Origin: Limnohabitans radicicola
GTDB lineage: Bacteria > Pseudomonadota > Gammaproteobacteria > Burkholderiales > Burkholderiaceae_C
Assembly (NCBI RefSeq): GCF_014837235.1
Contig: NZ_JACYFT010000002.1
Coordinates: 806,001 to 870,000, forward strand
Direction of reading: 5' to 3'
DNA length: 64,000 nt
Below the pieces are notes generated by a model that was not told the DNA's origin, searched no databases, and saw only the letters and a list, made by a program, of their open reading frames with translations. The position numbers were made by a program, and so were the translations under genes. Positions 47,097-56,265 of the stretch are shown one piece after another. Within the stretch, counting starts at the first letter, position 1. Every line of letters begins with the position of its first letter.

Positions 47097-49019
47097 TCAC
47101 TTTCCGTCTGGACTTGCAGTTTTGCTGCCCGATGCGGACGTTGTGATTTCAGCTTTGAATTGCGCCTTGAGCGCCGCCAGGTAGGCCTGCGCTTCGGCTT
47201 GGCCCCACAGCTGGGCGAATTGCTGACGGGTTTGTTCAGCCTTCTGGGGCTCTAGCGCTTCGCGCGGCACGATCTTGTTCACGCGGACCACGGCATAACC
47301 TTGCGTGCCCAGATCCACACCGATCACGGCAGGCAACTTGGCCGGGTCAGCACGCAGCGCAGCATCCAGCAAGGCCTGTGGCTGGGCTTGAGGCTGGTCA
47401 CGCGAGACCACCACCGCCGCGCCCACTTGCGCTTGCGCAGGCTGGTCTTTCCAGGCGGCCAGCTGCGCTGCACCTTGCGCACGGGCCAGCTCGGCCGACT
47501 TGTCGGTCACAAACTGGCGCTTCACATCGTCTTTGACATCGTCAAACGGGCGCACAGCAGCCGCGTGGTAGTTGTTGATGCGGGCAGACACCAGGGTGTT
47601 GGGCGCCACTTCCACCGCTTCGGTATTGCGGCGCTTGCTGATGGCGTCGTCCGAGAACAGCGCCTGCAACAACTTGGGATGGGCCAGCGCAGGCACCGAG
47701 CCGGGCATGCGGGTCACGCCCTTGGCTTGCTGCACGGTCAGCTTGAGTTTGTCAGCCACTGGCTTGAGAGAATCGGACTGCTCGTACACACCGTTGGTGA
47801 AGCTGTCGGCCAACTCGGCGAACTTGCGCTGGGCCTGCTGCTTGCGCAGGTCCGCTTCCAGCTGCGGGCGCATGGACTCGAAGCTGGGCGCTTTGGGGGC
47901 CTTGATGGCGGTGAGCTGGATGATGTGGAAGCCGAAATCGGACTCAACCACATCGCTGATCTCGCCTTCCTTCATGGCGAAGACCGCGTCTTCAAACGGT
48001 TTGACCATGGCACCACGACCAAAAAACTCCAGGTCGCCACCTTTGGCCGCCGAGCCGGGATCTTGCGAATGCTTGCGGGCGACCTCGGCAAAGCTCTTGG
48101 GCGACTTGCGCAGCTGGGCCAGCAGCTCATCGGCCTTGGTGCGGGCCTGCTTGCGCTCAGCAGCGGGCACGTCTTTGGCGGCGGTGATCAGCACATGGCT
48201 GGCGCGGCGCTGCTCCTGCCCACTCAGGCGTTGCACGTTTTGTTCGTAATAGCTTTTGACGTCCTGCTCAGGCAACTGGATGGACGAAGTCAGGCTGTTG
48301 ACATCGAGCACCAGGTATTCCACGTCAGCGCTTTCCAGAGAACGGAAACGCTCGGTATGGGCTTTGTAAAAAGCATTCAGCTCATCGTCAGTGGCTTTGA
48401 CCTTGGAGGCAAAATCGGCTGCGGCATAACGCTGCACCTGGATTTCGCGGCGCTGCAAATACGCTTGGAGCGCAGCTTCGGTTTGCGGTTGCGTGGCAAA
48501 CACCGAAGCCTGAATGGGACTGATCACCTGGCGGCTGGACAGGTCGGCACGGACCTGGTTTTCAAACATCTCGGGCGTCATGCCCTGGCTGGCGACCAGT
48601 TGACGGTAACGCTCCATGTCGAGCTTGCCATCCGCGCCACGAAGACCCGCAATGCTGGGGTTCTGTTGCAGCTCCCGGGCCAGACGCACATCGCTGGTCA
48701 CCAGCAATTGCTTTTGCGCCGCCACCGCCATGACACGCTCATTGACCAGGCGATCAAGGGTGGCCATGCGGGCGTCTGCCGAGTCGAGCAGTTTGGGGTC
48801 CACATTGGGCATCTGAGCGCGGATGCGGTCCACCTCGCGCTTGTGGGCTTCGTCCCACTCGGCCTGGGTGATTTTTTGTCCGTCCACACGGGCCACAGCA
48901 GCGCCGCGGTCATTGAAACGGCTGTACCCCTCGATCCCGAACATGACAAAGGACGGGATGATCAGCAGGAACAACAGTCCCATCATGATCTTGGAGTTGT
49001 TGCGGACGGTATCAAACAT
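47097..49019 (-). CDS. ppiD: Periplasmic folding chaperone/PPIase PpiD
   Basis: A 640-residue inner-membrane-anchored parvulin. One N-terminal transmembrane helix (MMGLLFLLIIPSFVMFGIEGY), a SurA_N chaperone region with VARVDGQKITQAEWDEA, a parvulin PPIase domain (about 268-360: RASHVLITAAKDVP, GGDLEFFGRGAMVKPFEDAVF, GFHIIQLTAI) and a long C-terminal chaperone part. It helps fold proteins leaving SecYEG. The start at 49019 (MFDTVRNNSK) is the family start. Located after hupB and tRNA-Val, matching the hupB-ppiD order of proteobacteria. Confidence 0.95.
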   Translation of the reverse strand: MFDTVRNNSKIMMGLLFLLIIPSFVMFGIEGYSRFNDRGAAVARVDGQKITQAEWDEAHKREVDRIRAQMPNVDPKLLDSADARMATLDRLVNERVMAVAAQKQLLVTSDVRLARELQQNPSIAGLRGADGKLDMERYRQLVASQGMTPEMFENQVRADLSSRQVISPIQASVFATQPQTEAALQAYLQRREIQVQRYAAADFASKVKATDDELNAFYKAHTERFRSLESADVEYLVLDVNSLTSSIQLPEQDVKSYYEQNVQRLSGQEQRRASHVLITAAKDVPAAERKQARTKADELLAQLRKSPKSFAEVARKHSQDPGSAAKGGDLEFFGRGAMVKPFEDAVFAMKEGEISDVVESDFGFHIIQLTAIKAPKAPSFESMRPQLEADLRKQQAQRKFAELADSFTNGVYEQSDSLKPVADKLKLTVQQAKGVTRMPGSVPALAHPKLLQALFSDDAISKRRNTEAVEVAPNTLVSARINNYHAAAVRPFDDVKDDVKRQFVTDKSAELARAQGAAQLAAWKDQPAQAQVGAAVVVSRDQPQAQPQALLDAALRADPAKLPAVIGVDLGTQGYAVVRVNKIVPREALEPQKAEQTRQQFAQLWGQAEAQAYLAALKAQFKAEITTSASGSKTASPDGK

Positions 49020-49041
49020 CGGTGACTCTCGGGTTGACAAC

Positions 49042-49069
49042 AAAAAAGGCGAACAGTGTGTTCGCCTTT
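49042..49069 (-). terminator. Terminator of tRNA-Val
   Basis: TAAAGGCGAAC and GTTCGCCTTTT arms, T run on the minus strand, 10 bases after the tRNA 3' end. Confidence 0.85.
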
Positions 49070-49078
49070 ACGGGTGGT

Positions 49079-49154
49079 TGGTGGGTGCTGACGGTCTCGA
49101 ACCGCCGACCTACTCCGTGTAAGAGAGCCGCTCTACCAACTGAGCTAAGCACCC
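49079..49154 (-). tRNA. tRNA-Val (anticodon TAC)
   Basis: A 76-base tRNA on the minus strand: acceptor GGGTGCT, D-arm GCTCAGTTGGTAGAGC, anticodon loop CTTACAC with TAC, T-arm GGTTCGAGACC, encoded CCA. It follows hupB by 15 bases and probably shares its transcript. Confidence 0.97.
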
Positions 49155-49169
49155 AACCTGAAACAGTGA

Positions 49170-49442
49170 TCAGTTCAGAGCGTCCTTGAGGCCCTTGCCT
49201 GGACGGAACTTTGGCACCTTGGCGGATTTGATTTTAATCGCAGCGCCGGTGCGTGGGTTACGGCCTGTGCGGGCAGCACGCTTGCCCACAGCGAAAGTAC
49301 CAAAGCCCACCAGCGACACGGTGCCGCCTTTTTTCAGGGTGGTGCGCACGGCACCGATGGTGGCTTCCAGAGCACGGCCAGCAGCGGCTTTAGACAGGTC
49401 AGCGTGTTTGGCGATGTGTTCGATCAGTTCAGTTTTGTTCAC
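49170..49442 (-). CDS. hupB: Nucleoid protein HU (HupB)
   Basis: A 90-residue histone-like protein: [21 protein letters not shown] at the start, [22 protein letters not shown], with [11 protein letters not shown] at the DNA-bending arm. The start codon is GTG (49440-49442) with GAGG at good spacing. It bends and compacts DNA. In many relatives lon precedes hupB; here the next upstream gene is a ttuC-type dehydrogenase in the same orientation 261 bases away. Confidence 0.97.
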   Translation of the reverse strand: MNKTELIEHIAKHADLSKAAAGRALEATIGAVRTTLKKGGTVSLVGFGTFAVGKRAARTGRNPRTGAAIKIKSAKVPKFRPGKGLKDALN

Positions 49443-49703
49443 AAGAAACCTCTTGAAGTTGCATACCGGTTGCCCGGCGTTTTGACTGAGTCAGCTGCGC
49501 AAACCATCGGGCTTGCACAAGCATTTGTCTCCGGCGTTTTGCCAAGGAACATTAAAGCCAGCCCCTACAGGCCTGTCAATCATGTTTTGGACAAGAATCT
49601 CAACGCGGGACGGATTCTAGCCGCGAAATCAGCCACAAGCCGCGCCCCGCGCGAGTTTTTTGAGGAACATGTTGACAGGATGCAGTCAGGATGCCGCCAT
49701 GCA
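49443..49703. other. 261-base gap upstream of hupB, no gene seen
   Basis: No conserved coding or RNA gene is visible. It must contain the hupB promoter on the minus strand. The 11-mer CCGGCGTTTTG occurs twice, at 49474 and 49531, 57 bases apart; no clear -35/-10 pair could be assigned. Confidence 0.4.
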
Positions 49704-50792
49704 TCAAATCAGTGCAGCAATGGCGCGTCCCACATCCTCGGTTTTGCCAGTTCCGCCCAAATCGGGGGTGCGCGGCGCACCGCTGGAGGGAGCCAGCATC
49801 TTCTCGATTGCAGACAGGATGGCGTCGTGCGCGTCCTTGTGGCCCAAAAACTCCAGCATCATGGCGCCGCACCAGATCTGGCCGATCGGGTTGGCGATGC
49901 CTTTGCCCGCGATGTCAGGCGCCGAGCCGTGGACTGGTTCAAAGAGGGACGGGAACTTGCGGTCCGGATTGAGGTTGGCGCTGGGCGCGATGCCGATCGT
50001 GCCCGTGCAGGCCGGGCCCAGGTCCGACAGGATGTCGCCAAACAAATTGCTGGCCACCACCACATCAAAGAAATCCGGGCGCTGTACGAAGTGTGCGGTC
50101 AGAATGTCGATATGGAACTTGTCCACGTTGATGCCCGGGTAGGCCTTGGCCATCTCGGCCACGCGCTCGTCCCAATAAGGCATGGTGATCGCGATGCCGT
50201 TGGACTTGGTGGCGCTGGTCAGGTGCTTCTTGGGACGGGTTTGTGCCAACTCAAAAGCAAACTTGAGCACACGGTCCACACCGATGCGACTCATGATGGT
50301 TTCCTGCATCACGATCTCGCGCTCGGTGCCAGGAAACATGCGGCCACCCACAGCGGAGTATTCACCCTCGGTGTTTTCCCGCACGATGTACATGTCGATC
50401 TCGCCAGGCTGGCGCGGACTGCCGTCCTTGCGCACCACAGGGGCCACAATGCCGGGCATCAAGCGCGCCGGGCGCAGGTTGATGTACTGGTCGAACTCGC
50501 GGCGGAACAGCAGCAAGGAGCCCCACAGCGAGACATGGTCTGCAATTTTTTCAGGCCAGCCCACCGCGCCGAAATAAATGGCATCATGACCACCGATCTG
50601 GTCTTTCCAGTCGTCGGGCAGCATCTTGCCGTGCTTCTCGTAATAGTCCCAGCTCGAAAAATCGAAGTGGTCAAACTGCAGGTCAATGCCGAACTTGCTG
50701 GCCGTGGCTTCGAGCACGCGGATGCCCTCAGGCATGACTTCTTTGCCAATGCCGTCGCCAGCGATGACGGCGATGCGGTGTTTCTTGCTCAT
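49704..50792 (-). CDS. Tartrate/D-malate-type dehydrogenase (isopropylmalate dehydrogenase superfamily)
   Basis: A 362-residue NAD-dependent beta-decarboxylating dehydrogenase. IAVIAGDGIGKEVMPEGIRVL, MYIVRENTEGEYSAVGGRMF and the metal/NAD block NLFGDILSDLGPACTGTIGIAPSANLNP identify the TtuC/DmlA branch rather than LeuB or Icd. Substrates in the family are tartrate and D-malate. Start at 50792 (MSKKHRIAVI) has GGAG 6 bases upstream. It follows an alpha/beta hydrolase gene by 13 bases and faces a divergent LysR gene, as dmlA faces dmlR in E. coli. Confidence 0.9.
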   Translation of the reverse strand: MSKKHRIAVIAGDGIGKEVMPEGIRVLEATASKFGIDLQFDHFDFSSWDYYEKHGKMLPDDWKDQIGGHDAIYFGAVGWPEKIADHVSLWGSLLLFRREFDQYINLRPARLMPGIVAPVVRKDGSPRQPGEIDMYIVRENTEGEYSAVGGRMFPGTEREIVMQETIMSRIGVDRVLKFAFELAQTRPKKHLTSATKSNGIAITMPYWDERVAEMAKAYPGINVDKFHIDILTAHFVQRPDFFDVVVASNLFGDILSDLGPACTGTIGIAPSANLNPDRKFPSLFEPVHGSAPDIAGKGIANPIGQIWCGAMMLEFLGHKDAHDAILSAIEKMLAPSSGAPRTPDLGGTGKTEDVGRAIAALI

Positions 50793-50805
50793 GGAATGCT
50801 CCTTA

Positions 50806-51702
50806 TCAATCAGACAGTGAATCGGTGAAAAATGCTTCTGCTTCGGCAATGACCTGCTCGGGCGCCTCTTCGGCCAAATAGTGCCCGCAAGGCAGAGCCC
50901 GCCCTGTCACCTGGGCAGCGCGCTCGCGCCACAGGCTCAGCACATCAAAGCAGCGGCCCACAGCGCCGTGCTCGCCCCACAGCACACGCAAGGGTTGCGG
51001 CAACAGTCGGCCTGCGGCCACATCGGCGCGGTCGTGCTCCAGGTCCAGCGTAGCGCTGGCGCGGTAGTCCTCGGCAATCGACTGGGCGGTGCCGGGCACA
51101 GCCGCACAGCGCTCGTACTCGGCCAGCGCCTCGGGCGCAAAGGCCTGCAGTCCTGCATAGCGGGCGCCCATGACGCTTCGCACATAGCGGGCCGGGCCAG
51201 ACTCGATCAGGGCCTCGGGCAGCGGCGCAGGCTGGATCATGAAAAACCAGTGCCAATACGCCCGGGCAAAAGCGTCGCTGGTGTGGTCGTACATGGCCAG
51301 CGTGGGCGCGATGTCGAGCAGCAGCAGGCGGCGCACGGCATCGGGCGCATCCATGGCCAGGCGATGCGCCACGCGGGCACCCCGGTCGTGCGCCAGCACA
51401 TCGAAGCGCTCAAAACCATGGGCCTGCATGACCGCCAGCGCGTCCAGCGCCATCTCGCGCTTGCTGTGGTTGGCGTGGGCCGCGTCAGCGGCGGGCCGCG
51501 ACGAATCGCCGTAGCCGCGCAAGTCCATGAGCACCACGCGGTGCGTTTGCGCCAGCACAGGCGCCACACGGTGCCACATCACCATGCTTTGCGGGTGGCC
51601 ATGCAGCAGCAGCAAGGGTGCCCCCTCCCCGCCCACGCGGCTGTGCAACTTCACGCCAGCGCGCTCCACGGTCAGAGGTGAGAAGAAATCCAACATGCGC
51701 AA
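50806..51702 (-). CDS. Alpha/beta hydrolase, haloacetate dehalogenase-like
   Basis: A 298-residue alpha/beta-fold hydrolase. LLLLHGHPQSMVMWHRV carries the oxyanion HG motif; the nucleophile is Asp (VLAHDRGARVAHRLA), not Ser, which is the hallmark of fluoroacetate/haloacetate dehalogenases; the catalytic His is in CGHYLAEEAPEQV. The core AHDRGARVAHRLAMDAP pattern and W residue in the lid support a dehalogenase or epoxide hydrolase-like reaction. Substrate unproven. Start could be Met1 or Met3. Co-transcribed with the dehydrogenase downstream. Confidence 0.82.
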   Translation of the reverse strand: MRMLDFFSPLTVERAGVKLHSRVGGEGAPLLLLHGHPQSMVMWHRVAPVLAQTHRVVLMDLRGYGDSSRPAADAAHANHSKREMALDALAVMQAHGFERFDVLAHDRGARVAHRLAMDAPDAVRRLLLLDIAPTLAMYDHTSDAFARAYWHWFFMIQPAPLPEALIESGPARYVRSVMGARYAGLQAFAPEALAEYERCAAVPGTAQSIAEDYRASATLDLEHDRADVAAGRLLPQPLRVLWGEHGAVGRCFDVLSLWRERAAQVTGRALPCGHYLAEEAPEQVIAEAEAFFTDSLSD

Positions 51703-51722
51703 AGCTTACCGCTCAAAACAGC

Positions 51723-51744
51723 AATAATCCGGCAATTGATTATT
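51723..51744. promoter_or_regulatory. Candidate LysR operator
   Basis: Inverted repeat AATAATC-N8-GATTATT in the 58-base divergent gap between the hydrolase and LysR genes, the size and place expected for a LysR regulatory binding site. Confidence 0.5.
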
Positions 51745-51760
51745 CACAAATAGAAAACAA

Positions 51761-52723
51761 TTGGACCGTCCTGATCTTGAATTGGTGTTGGCCGTGCGCC
51801 AGCACGGCAGCCTGGTCAAAGCCGCCCGTGCGCTGCAACTGGCCCCACCTGTGGTGACCAAACGCCTGTCGGCGCTCGAAGCGGCCTTGGGCGTGCGGCT
51901 GTTTCAGCGCACCACCCGCCGCGTGAGCCCCACCACCGAGGGCCACGCCTTGTGCGACCGCGCCGCCCAGCTGCTGCAAGGCTTTGCCGCCATCGAAGAC
52001 GAGCTGCGCGAGCGCCAGAGCGAGCCGTCCGGCCCCATCCGCATGGTCAGCAGCTTTGGCTTTGGGCGCTTGTGGCTCGGGCCACTGTTGGCCGAGTTCC
52101 AGCAGCGCTACCCGCAGGTGCAGATCGAGCTGCAACTGTCCGAGCGGCTGCCGGACCTGGCCAACGAAAGCTTTGACGCCGCCATCTGGCTGTGGAACCC
52201 ACCCGCCCATGTGGCGGCCGAATGGATCTCGCGCAAGCTGGCCAAAAACCAGCGCGTGCTGGTGGCCGCGCCCGCCTACCTGCAGCAGCACGGCGCCCCC
52301 ACCACGCCCGAACAACTGTCGCAGCACCACTGCCTGGTGGTGCGCGAAAACGGCGGCGAAACCGGTCAGGGCCAGCGCTTTGACCACTGGCGCATCGGCC
52401 GCGAAGGCGCAGCGCGCCCGCTGCACATTGCCGTGCAAGGTCCGCTGTCGAGCAATTCGGGCGAGATGGTGCGCGACTGGTGCCTGGCAGGCCAGGGCAT
52501 CATGCTGCGCAGCCTGTGGGACATTGCGCCGCAACTGGCATCAGGGGCGCTGGTGCGCGTGCTGCCCGACTGCGCCATGCACGACGCCGACATCCATTGG
52601 CTGGCACCCTACCGGGCTCAGATGCCCTTGCGCATCCGCTTGCTGCAAGAGTTTTTGGCCGCTCGCTTGGGCGAAGAGCCCTGGAAGGCGGTCAAGCCCG
52701 GGCCGGGCGTACCACCAGGCTGA
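51761..52723 (+). CDS. LysR-family transcriptional regulator
   Basis: A 320-residue regulator. N-terminal winged HTH (residues 4-62: DLELVLAVRQHGSLVKAARAL, LEAALGVRLFQRTTRRVSPT) and a C-terminal periplasmic-binding-like effector domain (about 92-300). The only start consistent with the family N terminus is TTG at 51761; no in-frame ATG lies upstream before a stop, and no clear ribosome site is seen. Divergent from the dehalogenase-like/ttuC pair, which it probably controls. Its 3' end overlaps the convergent transporter gene by 32 bases. Confidence 0.9.
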   Translation: MDRPDLELVLAVRQHGSLVKAARALQLAPPVVTKRLSALEAALGVRLFQRTTRRVSPTTEGHALCDRAAQLLQGFAAIEDELRERQSEPSGPIRMVSSFGFGRLWLGPLLAEFQQRYPQVQIELQLSERLPDLANESFDAAIWLWNPPAHVAAEWISRKLAKNQRVLVAAPAYLQQHGAPTTPEQLSQHHCLVVRENGGETGQGQRFDHWRIGREGAARPLHIAVQGPLSSNSGEMVRDWCLAGQGIMLRSLWDIAPQLASGALVRVLPDCAMHDADIHWLAPYRAQMPLRIRLLQEFLAARLGEEPWKAVKPGPGVPPG

Positions 52724-53600
52724 CGCCAAGTGCGGTCAGGGCCGTGCCCGCCAGCGTGAGCACGGTGATGGTCTCGCCAAACAGCACCCAGGCCATGATG
52801 GCCGTGGTAGGCGGCACCATGTACATCAGGCTGGTGACCGATGCGGCCGCGCCGCGCTGGATCAGGATGTACAGCAACGAACTGCCGCCCAGCGTCAGCC
52901 CCAGCACCGACCAGGCCATGGCCCCCACCAGCTGAAGGTTCCACTGCATGGTTTCGGGCTCCAGCCAGGCCAGCGGCAAGGTCAGCACGGCGGCGGCCAG
53001 CAGCTGCACCGTGTTGGCCGAGCGCACATCGCAAGGCTGCACAAAACGCTTTTGGTACAGCGTGCCCACGGTGATGCTGAACAAAGCCCCAATCGCAAAC
53101 GCCATGTTCACAGGGGTCACGTGGTCCAGGGCAGAGCCCATCGTCAACTTGTGCCACACCACCATCAAAAGGCCCGCAAAGCCCAGCAGCAAACCGCCCC
53201 ACTGGCGCGGCGTCACACCTGGCTGACCCGAGCCGCGCAGGCTCCACGACAACCAGATGGCCGTGAGCACAGGCTGGATGCCCACGATCAGCGCCGACAG
53301 GCCCGAGCCCATGCCCGACTTGACCGCAGCCCACACGCCGCCCAGGTAGCCCGCATGCATCAGAATGCCCGTGACCGACAGGTGCAGCCACTGCGCCCGG
53401 TCACGCGGCCAGGCCACGCGGGTCAACACAATCCAGGGCAGGAAACACAGAATGGAGCAGATGTATCGCACCAGCAAAAAGCTGAACGGCGGCGCATAGG
53501 GCATGCCATAGCGGGCGACGATGAAGCCCGTGCTCCAGATCAGCACAAACACCACGGGCATGGCCCGCAGCCAGACCGTTGTCTCCGGGGAATCGCTCAT
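52692..53600 (-). CDS. EamA/DMT-family transporter
   Basis: A 302-residue inner-membrane protein with ten hydrophobic segments arranged as two EamA repeats (VVFVLIWSTGFIVARYG in the first, GLTLGGSSLLYILIQRGAAASVTSLMYMVPPTTAI in the second). Family members export metabolites or amino acids; substrate is unknown. It overlaps the pgsA stop by 4 bases on the minus strand and the convergent LysR gene by 32 bases. Confidence 0.88.
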   Translation of the reverse strand: MSDSPETTVWLRAMPVVFVLIWSTGFIVARYGMPYAPPFSFLLVRYICSILCFLPWIVLTRVAWPRDRAQWLHLSVTGILMHAGYLGGVWAAVKSGMGSGLSALIVGIQPVLTAIWLSWSLRGSGQPGVTPRQWGGLLLGFAGLLMVVWHKLTMGSALDHVTPVNMAFAIGALFSITVGTLYQKRFVQPCDVRSANTVQLLAAAVLTLPLAWLEPETMQWNLQLVGAMAWSVLGLTLGGSSLLYILIQRGAAASVTSLMYMVPPTTAIMAWVLFGETITVLTLAGTALTALGVSLVVRPARA

Positions 53601-54166
53601 TTGACCCTGGCCCGGATTTCAGGCAGGGCTTTTTGCATGTAATACACCATCGACCAGATGGTCAGCACGGCAGCGATCCAGACCAGCACCGTGCCCCAGG
53701 CGTGGGTATCAATGACGCCAAACAGCGCGCCATCAAACAGCAGGAAGGGAATGGCCACCATCTGCACCGTGGTTTTGAGCTTGCCGACCATGTGCACCGC
53801 CACGCTCTTGCTGGCACCGATCTGGGCCATCCATTCGCGCAACGAGGAAATGGCGATCTCGCGGCCAATGATGACCAGCGCCACCAGCACATGCACCCGG
53901 TTCATGTGGACAAGCACCAGCAGCGCTGCGCACACCAGGAACTTGTCGGCCACCGGGTCCAGAAAGGCGCCAAAAGCCGAAGTCTGGTTGAGCTTGCGGG
54001 CCAGGTAGCCGTCGAGCCAGTCGGTGATGGCGAACACCACAAACATCGACGTGGCGATCAGGTTTTGCGTGGCCAGGGTCAAACCCGGCCAGTAGTACAC
54101 CCCCACGATGAGCGGAATCGCCAGGATTCGCGTCAAGGTCATGATGGTGGGGATCGTGAAAAACAT
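53597..54166 (-). CDS. pgsA: CDP-diacylglycerol--glycerol-3-phosphate 3-phosphatidyltransferase
   Basis: A 189-residue membrane enzyme making phosphatidylglycerol phosphate. The CDP-alcohol phosphatidyltransferase motif DGx2ARx8Gx3Dx3D is present (DGYLARKLNQTSAFGAFLDPVAD), interrupted only by normal spacing, and four to five hydrophobic helices follow. The start at 54166 (MFFTIPTIMTLTRIL) is the family start; longer in-frame extension runs through a REP-like element and is not coding. Downstream of uvrC, a conserved neighbour pair. Confidence 0.94.
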   Translation of the reverse strand: MFFTIPTIMTLTRILAIPLIVGVYYWPGLTLATQNLIATSMFVVFAITDWLDGYLARKLNQTSAFGAFLDPVADKFLVCAALLVLVHMNRVHVLVALVIIGREIAISSLREWMAQIGASKSVAVHMVGKLKTTVQMVAIPFLLFDGALFGVIDTHAWGTVLVWIAAVLTIWSMVYYMQKALPEIRARVK

Positions 54167-54242
54167 GGGTCGATTGTGCACCAAGCCCATGGCAGTTGGC
54201 TGACACGCCGGGCATCTGCGAGACAACGGGGTGGTCTGCGAA

Positions 54243-54276
54243 GGCTCTATCGCGGCGGGGGCGCCGCTCCTACAAA
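54243..54276 (-). repeat. REP-like palindromic element between uvrC and pgsA
   Basis: On the minus strand: GTAG tetranucleotide, then GAGCGGC, a C-rich loop and GCCGCGATAG. This matches the REP layout (GTAG head plus imperfect palindrome) mobilised by RAYT transposases in pseudomonads and others. I saw only one copy in the window and no RAYT gene. Confidence 0.55.
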
Positions 54277-54282
54277 GAGGCT

Positions 54283-56211
54283 TCAATGCAAAGCTTGGTA
54301 GATCGCCTCGGCCAACTCTTGCGAAATGCCCTCGACCGATGCAAGGTCCTCCACGCTCGCCGCTTCCACCCCGCGCACACCGCCAAAGCGCTGCAGCAGG
54401 CGCGCGCGCTTGCGCGGCCCGATGCCGGGGATTTCCTCGATCCTGCTGCCGCCCACCCGCACCTTGGCGCGCTGGGCCCGCATGCCCGTGATGGCAAAGC
54501 GGTGCGCCTCGTCGCGGATCTGCGCCACCAGCATCAGCGCGGCCGAGTCCTTGCCCAGGTAGACCTTTTCACGGCCATCGGCAAAGACCAGCTCTTCCAG
54601 GCCCACCTTGCGGCCCTCGCCTTTTTCCACGCCAACGATGCGCGACAGGTCCAGTCCCAGATCGGTGAACACTTCACGGGCCATGGCCACCTGCCCTTTG
54701 CCGCCGTCGATCAGCACCAGGTCGGGCATGCGGGCATTACCGTCGCCCGTTCTCAAAGCCTCGGCCAGCTTGCCGTAACGGCGCGTGAGCACCTGGCGCA
54801 TGGCCGCGTAGTCGTCTCCGCCGGTGATGCCCTCGATGTTGTAGCGGCGGTATTCGCTGCTTTGCATCTTGTGCTGACGGAACACCACGCAGGACGCCTG
54901 CGTGTTCTCGCCCGCCGTGTGCGAAATGTCAAAACACTCGATGTGCAGCTGGTCCAGATCGTCGGGCGCCAGGTCCAGCGCCTCGGCCAGAGCGCGGGTG
55001 CGGGCCTGCTGCGAGCCCTCTTCGGCCAGCAGGCGTGCCAGCTGCAGCTCGGCATTCTTCTCGGCCATTTCCAGCCACACACGGCGGTGTTCGCGGGGTT
55101 GGGTCACCGTGCTGATCTTCACACCCGACTGCTCCGACAAGGCCTCCACCAAAGTCTTGTCCACGGGTGCGCTCAAAATCAAAAGCGGCGGCACCGGCAC
55201 GCCGATGTAGTGCTGGGCCAAAAAGGCTTCGAGCACCTGCACCTCGACCGGGCGTGCGACCTCGCCCTCTTCAAGGCCTTGCAAAGCCTGGGCGTCGTCC
55301 ACATGGGTCGGGAAATACGGTCGGTCCCCCAGGTGCCGACCGCCGCGCACCATGGCCAGGTTCACGCAGGCGCGGCCGCCCTGCACTTTGGCCACCAGGA
55401 TGTCGGCATCGGTGTCGGTCACGGTATCGACGGCCTGCTGGTGCAGCACCTTGGACAGCGAGGCGAGCTGGTTGCGCACCTCGGCCGCCAGCTCGAACTC
55501 GAGCTTGTCGGCGTGCGCCATCATCCGGGCTTCCATCTCGCGCATCAGTTCTTTGGTCTCGCCGCGCAGGAACTGCTCGGCGTGCTGCACATCGGTTTGG
55601 TAGTCCTCGGGGCTGATCAGGTTCACGCACGGGCCCGAGCAACGCTTGATCTGGTAAAGCAGGCAAGGCCGTGTGCGGTTGGCAAACACCGTGTCCTCGC
55701 AGGTGCGCAGCCTGAACACCTTCTGGATCAGCTGAATCGACTCCTTGACCGCCCATGCGCTGGGAAAGGGGCCAAAGTAACGGTGTTTCTTTTCCACTGC
55801 GCCCCGGTAATAGGCCACACGCGGGTAATGCTGCGCTTCGGGCGTGGTCACCACAGCGGGCAACGCCACGCGGCCCTTGCCCGTGAGCTTGAGGTAGGGG
55901 TAACTCTTGTCGTCCCGAAACAGGATGTTGAAGCGCGGGTGCTGGGTCTTGATGAGGTTGTTTTCCAGCAGCAGCGCCTCGGCCTCGGAGCGCACCACCG
56001 TGGTCTCCATGCGCACGATCTTGCTGACCATGTGGCCAATGCGGGTGCCTCCATGGTCCTTCTGGAAATAGCTCGACACCCGGCGCTTGAGGTTCAGCGC
56101 CTTGCCCACATAGAGCAGCTGCTCCTGCGCGTCAAAGTAGCGGTAAACCCCCGGCAAGGCGGGCAGCGCAGCAACTTGGGCGAGCAGGGCTTCGTCGTGG
56201 GTGTGGGGCAT
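54283..56211 (-). CDS. uvrC: Excinuclease ABC subunit UvrC
   Basis: A 642-residue nucleotide-excision-repair nuclease. GIY-YIG domain ([31 protein letters not shown], about 20-97), UVR motif binding UvrB ([28 protein letters not shown]), RNase H-like 5' incision domain with [22 protein letters not shown] and [11 protein letters not shown], and a C-terminal double helix-hairpin-helix. The start at 56211 (MPHTHDEAL) is chosen over a longer frame to 56316 that lacks homology. Divergent from earP, 54 bases away. Confidence 0.95.
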   Translation of the reverse strand: MPHTHDEALLAQVAALPALPGVYRYFDAQEQLLYVGKALNLKRRVSSYFQKDHGGTRIGHMVSKIVRMETTVVRSEAEALLLENNLIKTQHPRFNILFRDDKSYPYLKLTGKGRVALPAVVTTPEAQHYPRVAYYRGAVEKKHRYFGPFPSAWAVKESIQLIQKVFRLRTCEDTVFANRTRPCLLYQIKRCSGPCVNLISPEDYQTDVQHAEQFLRGETKELMREMEARMMAHADKLEFELAAEVRNQLASLSKVLHQQAVDTVTDTDADILVAKVQGGRACVNLAMVRGGRHLGDRPYFPTHVDDAQALQGLEEGEVARPVEVQVLEAFLAQHYIGVPVPPLLILSAPVDKTLVEALSEQSGVKISTVTQPREHRRVWLEMAEKNAELQLARLLAEEGSQQARTRALAEALDLAPDDLDQLHIECFDISHTAGENTQASCVVFRQHKMQSSEYRRYNIEGITGGDDYAAMRQVLTRRYGKLAEALRTGDGNARMPDLVLIDGGKGQVAMAREVFTDLGLDLSRIVGVEKGEGRKVGLEELVFADGREKVYLGKDSAALMLVAQIRDEAHRFAITGMRAQRAKVRVGGSRIEEIPGIGPRKRARLLQRFGGVRGVEAASVEDLASVEGISQELAEAIYQALH

Positions 56212-56265
56212 GGCGGCTATTGTCTGTGAAAACAAGTCCGTGGCATCTCCAGCGACAATCGGCCT

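Noticed and set aside
49474..49541. Direct repeat CCGGCGTTTTG upstream of hupB
   Set aside because: Two copies of an 11-mer 57 bases apart are too weak alone to call an operator; kept only as a note on the gap.
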